DNA from: Helicobacteraceae bacterium
Lineage (GTDB): Bacteria > Campylobacterota > Campylobacteria > Campylobacterales > Sulfurimonadaceae
Direction: 5' to 3'
Assembly (NCBI GenBank): GCA_027061425.1
Contig: JALSUN010000264.1
Span: 1-17,492, forward strand
Length of the DNA: 17,492 bases
The notes under the pieces were generated by a model that was not told the origin of the DNA, made no database searches, and saw only the letters and a list, made by a program, of their open reading frames with translations. Numbering within the stretch: the stretch's first letter is position 1; every line of letters begins with the position of its first letter. Positions 15,296 to 17,492 of the stretch are shown here, in pieces. The translations under genes were made by a program, and so were the position numbers.

Positions 15296-16045
15296 ATGAA
15301 AGTCGGTGTTTTTGACAGTGGAATTGGTGGACTTACAGTGGTTAAGTCACTTTTGGAGCATCAGCTTTTTGAAGAGATCATCTACTTCGGTGACACCGCG
15401 CGTGTACCTTATGGCATCAAAGACAAAAACACCATCGTGCGCTATTCACTTGAAGCCCTGGAATTTTTTAAAAACTTTGACATTGACCTGCTAATCACTG
15501 CCTGTAACACGGTCAGTGCCTACGCGCTTGAAGAGATGCGTTCACAAGCTCCTTTTGATGTTATTGGTGTAGTTGAACCGGGCATCATCGCCACTCAAAA
15601 TGCACTTGACGATAAACACTCCAACATTTTAGTCTTAGCTACCCAAGCGACTATAAACTCAAAAGCCTACGAAACCCTTTTACAGCGTGCTGACTTTAAA
15701 AACATTACCTCTAAAGCAACAGGACTCTTTGTACCTATTATAGAAGAAGGACTGTTTGAAGGAGAGGTTTTACAGAGTGTGATGACACACTATTTTAAAG
15801 AGGTGCCTTGTCCTGATGCCATCATATTAGGGTGTACCCACTTTCCACTGATCTCTCAAACGATAGGTAGCTATTTTGGTCATAAAGCAACACTAATCCA
15901 TTCAGGTGAAGCAATTGTAGAGTACCTTGAAGCACATTATAAATTTGAAAAAAAGTTTTCCAATCCCAAACTCAAGTTCTTTGCTTCAGAAAATCCTGAA
16001 GCATTGAGAGCTATAGCCAGGGATTGGCTCTCGGTAGAGACTTAA
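15296..16045 (+). CDS. murI: Glutamate racemase
   Basis: Makes D-glutamate for peptidoglycan by a cofactor-free two-cysteine mechanism. 249 residues. D7-S8 in VFDSGIGG, PYG (38-40), catalytic C70 in ITACNT, and C180 with H182 in LGCTHFPL are all in place. The ATG lies six bases after the rho stop, with GAGG about 14 bases upstream inside the rho 3' end; the ribosome site is weak, so coupling to rho translation is likely. It ends two bases from the convergent DUF3108 gene, with no terminator stem between. In C. jejuni murI is located elsewhere as I recall, so its place between rho and dnaX is lineage-specific. Confidence 0.96.
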   Translation: MKVGVFDSGIGGLTVVKSLLEHQLFEEIIYFGDTARVPYGIKDKNTIVRYSLEALEFFKNFDIDLLITACNTVSAYALEEMRSQAPFDVIGVVEPGIIATQNALDDKHSNILVLATQATINSKAYETLLQRADFKNITSKATGLFVPIIEEGLFEGEVLQSVMTHYFKEVPCPDAIILGCTHFPLISQTIGSYFGHKATLIHSGEAIVEYLEAHYKFEKKFSNPKLKFFASENPEALRAIARDWLSVET

Positions 16046-16047
16046 TC

Positions 16048-16833
16048 TCAGTCGACTCTTTTTCCCACAACGTCACCAAAAAGCGCCACATCGTTCATCA
16101 CCGCGACAGAGGGAAACCCATCATCATCTAGAGCAATTTCAATCTTTCCTTCTCCATCATTGAAGAAATCTTTTTTCAATATAATTTCAAACAACTTCCC
16201 TTCTGTTATAGCATGTTGTGGCACATTATCTACCTCAACATTTTTATAGGGCTTTTCTAAGTAGATAGCACTCTCTTTTGTCTTGACCGCTACTGCATAG
16301 AACTTTTTTACCGCACCCTCTTTTAATTTTGGAAGATGAGAGGAGGCATTGAAAATAAAAGAGATAAGATCATTGTCTGCATAAACACTTTCATACTTTG
16401 AACTAAAGCCCTCATCAATACTGCTAGAGTAGACGACTTTCATCGTCTTAACATCAAATGATTGTTCTCGCTCCTCTTTTATGTAGAGATGCTCTTTGAG
16501 TACTTTTTTTGCATCATGCTCAAACTTATAAACTGTATATTTTTGCTCATCGTCAGTGAGACGCACTTTTACAAACACTTCTGGTCTGAAAGTTCCTTCA
16601 TCTAGCTTACCTTGAGAGATGTAGATCTCTTCTCTGTTGTTTGTCAAAGAGGCGACAACCCCCACACTAGAGGCGTGAACAGTGATGATATAATTATCAT
16701 CTTCAATAATCTTTGTCATCGTCACTTCACCCATCTTGCCTATAAATGAGAAATCAACCTCATAAGTGGCCGTTTTACTCTCAGCATACAAGCTACTGTA
16801 TATCAACAAGAAAAAAAGTAATAATCTGTTCAT
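16048..16833 (-). CDS. Exported DUF3108-family protein
   Basis: 261 residues with a Sec signal peptide (MNRLLLFFLLIYSSLYA, likely cut after residue 17). The mature part starts ATYEVDFSFIGKMGEV and is a run of predicted beta strands. It includes asymmetric segments such as TVYKFEHDAKKV, then the C-terminal pattern KLFEIILKKDFFNDGEGKIEIALDDD-GFPSVA, which fits the DUF3108 family as remembered (periplasmic, function unknown). No catalytic motif, no lipobox and no membrane anchor beyond the signal. The ATG is preceded by AAAGGATT, and a -10-like TATACT lies 22 bases upstream. It is transcribed alone, divergent from dnaX. The family name is moderately sure; a function is not proposed. Confidence 0.75.
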   Translation of the reverse strand: MNRLLLFFLLIYSSLYAESKTATYEVDFSFIGKMGEVTMTKIIEDDNYIITVHASSVGVVASLTNNREEIYISQGKLDEGTFRPEVFVKVRLTDDEQKYTVYKFEHDAKKVLKEHLYIKEEREQSFDVKTMKVVYSSSIDEGFSSKYESVYADNDLISFIFNASSHLPKLKEGAVKKFYAVAVKTKESAIYLEKPYKNVEVDNVPQHAITEGKLFEIILKKDFFNDGEGKIEIALDDDGFPSVAVMNDVALFGDVVGKRVD

Positions 16834-16854
16834 AATAATCCTTTAAAAGACGGG

Positions 16855-16860
16855 AGTATA
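16855..16860 (-). promoter_or_regulatory. Candidate -10 element for the DUF3108 gene
   Basis: Minus-strand TAGTATACTCC gives TATACT about 22 bases before the start codon, leaving a short leader with the Shine-Dalgarno AAAGGATT. No -35 match. Confidence 0.4.
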
Positions 16861-16930
16861 CTAGAATAAATCCAATATTATCACTACATCATTTTCTGCC
16901 TATTTTTCCTCTTCAAAAGCGTAGCTGTGT

Positions 16931-16936
16931 TAAAAT
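16931..16936 (+). promoter_or_regulatory. Candidate -10 element for dnaX
   Basis: GTGTTAAAATCC contains TAAAAT about 28 bases before the dnaX GTG, with no recognisable -35. The same GTTAAAATC string occurs before lysA on the other strand, supporting it as a promoter form of this genome. Confidence 0.4.
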
Positions 16937-16963
16937 CCAAACATCAACCAACAGGGGCATAAT

Positions 16964-17492
16964 GTGAATGAGAGTTCTGAAGTTTTAGCACGCAAATACC
17001 GACCGGAAAGTTTTAGCGAACTCATCGGACAAGAGACCATTTCACAAACACTTTCACTCGCACTTGACAGCGACAGACTCTCTCACGCTTATCTTTTTTC
17101 AGGACTTCGTGGCTCAGGTAAAACATCTACCGCCCGTATTTTTGCCAAAGCACTCATCTGTAAAGATGGCCCCACTTCGACTCCTTGTGGTGTCTGCGAG
17201 CAGTGTGTTATGGCTAAAGAGGGACGACACATTGACATTATTGAGATGGATGCTGCTTCTAGCCGTAAGATAGACGACATACGAGACCTTATAGAACACA
17301 CCAAGTACAAACCTGCCGCAGGAAAGTACAAGATTTTCATCATTGATGAAGTCCATATGTTGACAAAAGAGGCTTTTAATGCCCTGCTTAAAACCTTAGA
17401 AGAGCCCCCCTCTTATGTGAAGTTCATCTTGGCAACCACTGACCCATTAAAACTTCCTGCCACCATACTCAGCCGTACCCAACATTTTCGTT
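16964..17492 (+). CDS. dnaX: DNA polymerase III subunit gamma/tau, 5' part
   Basis: ATPase of the sliding-clamp loader. I translated 176 codons before the window ends. The N-terminus VNESSEVLARKYRPESFSEL matches the family. Walker A GLRGSGKTS is at 47-55. The zinc-binding cysteines C66, C75, C78 and C81 follow the C-x8-C-x2-C-x2-C spacing. Walker B IIDEVHM lies at 126-132, and sensor-1 ATTDP and LPATILSRT come near the edge. The usual SRC motif reads SRT here. The start is GTG at 16964 with AGGGG at 16952-16956; the overlapping ATG at 16962 meets TGA at once. No in-frame ATG occurs until residue 83, past Walker A, so GTG is needed. Any internal frameshift site making a short gamma form would be beyond this window. 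Confidence 0.96.
   Translation, partial: MNESSEVLARKYRPESFSELIGQETISQTLSLALDSDRLSHAYLFSGLRGSGKTSTARIFAKALICKDGPTSTPCGVCEQCVMAKEGRHIDIIEMDAASSRKIDDIRDLIEHTKYKPAAGKYKIFIIDEVHMLTKEAFNALLKTLEEPPSYVKFILATTDPLKLPATILSRTQHFR

Noticed and set aside
1..17492. Mobile elements, CRISPR arrays, phage genes, tRNA or defence systems
   Set aside because: Read on both strands: no transposase or integrase motifs, no regularly spaced direct repeats, no tRNA cloverleaf in the gaps, and all genes belong to core families with uniform composition.

Overview
The window carries ordinary housekeeping chromosome of a Campylobacterota bacterium (formerly Epsilonproteobacteria). It encodes 19 protein genes, two of them cut by the window ends. 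The assignment rests on gene order recalled from Campylobacter jejuni and relatives: rplY-pth-permease-lysA-pheA in one block, and small cytochrome c-ccoS-ccoI-rho-dnaX with the heptose genes in the other. Short family-typical proteins (about 400-residue Pgi, about 100-residue CxxCH cytochrome) agree. Base composition is near 40% G+C by eye. That, with the extra murI/DUF3108 pair between rho and dnaX, suggests a free-living Sulfurovum- or Sulfurimonas-like organism, but the genus cannot be fixed from sequence reading alone. No tRNA, rRNA, CRISPR array, insertion sequence, phage gene or attachment site was seen. No stretch longer than about 210 bases lacks a gene.

Layout. (1) Bases 1-4635, minus strand: rplY, pth and an LptF/LptG-type permease, then lysA and pheA (pheA runs off the left edge with only its last few codons missing). 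These cover translation, LPS export, and Lys and Phe synthesis. (2) Bases 4706-7766, minus strand: hldD-hldE-yfaZ-like, joined by start/stop overlaps: the last steps of ADP-heptose synthesis plus a small outer-membrane barrel protein. (3) Bases 7893-8189, plus strand: a lone periplasmic monohaem cytochrome c with its own promoter and a hairpin behind it. (4) Bases 8347-13754, minus strand: a tightly packed six-gene run, pgi-gmhA-gmhB-asparaginase-like-ccoI-ccoS, with gaps of 2-3 bases or overlaps. It mixes hexose/heptose phosphate metabolism with cbb3 oxidase copper delivery and assembly. (5) Bases 13967-16045, plus strand: rho (with a consensus-like promoter and a C-rich leader) and murI. (6) Bases 16048-16833, minus strand: an exported DUF3108 protein, convergent with murI. 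(7) Base 16964 to the right edge, plus strand: the 5' part of dnaX.

How the genes work together. Blocks 2 and 4 together encode the complete bacterial route from sedoheptulose 7-phosphate to ADP-L-glycero-beta-D-manno-heptose (GmhA, HldE kinase, GmhB, HldE adenylyltransferase, HldD), the donor for LPS inner core. Pgi sits at the head of the gmhA operon. The permease and the YfaZ-like barrel also act at the envelope. The cytochrome c, CcoI and CcoS all point to a cbb3-type terminal oxidase encoded elsewhere. Nothing here amounts to a clearly new system. The items most worth a second look are a stand-alone asparaginase N-domain protein inside the heptose/cbb3 operon, the C-rich leader of rho, the mixing of copper-oxidase maturation with heptose synthesis, and the frequent non-ATG starts.
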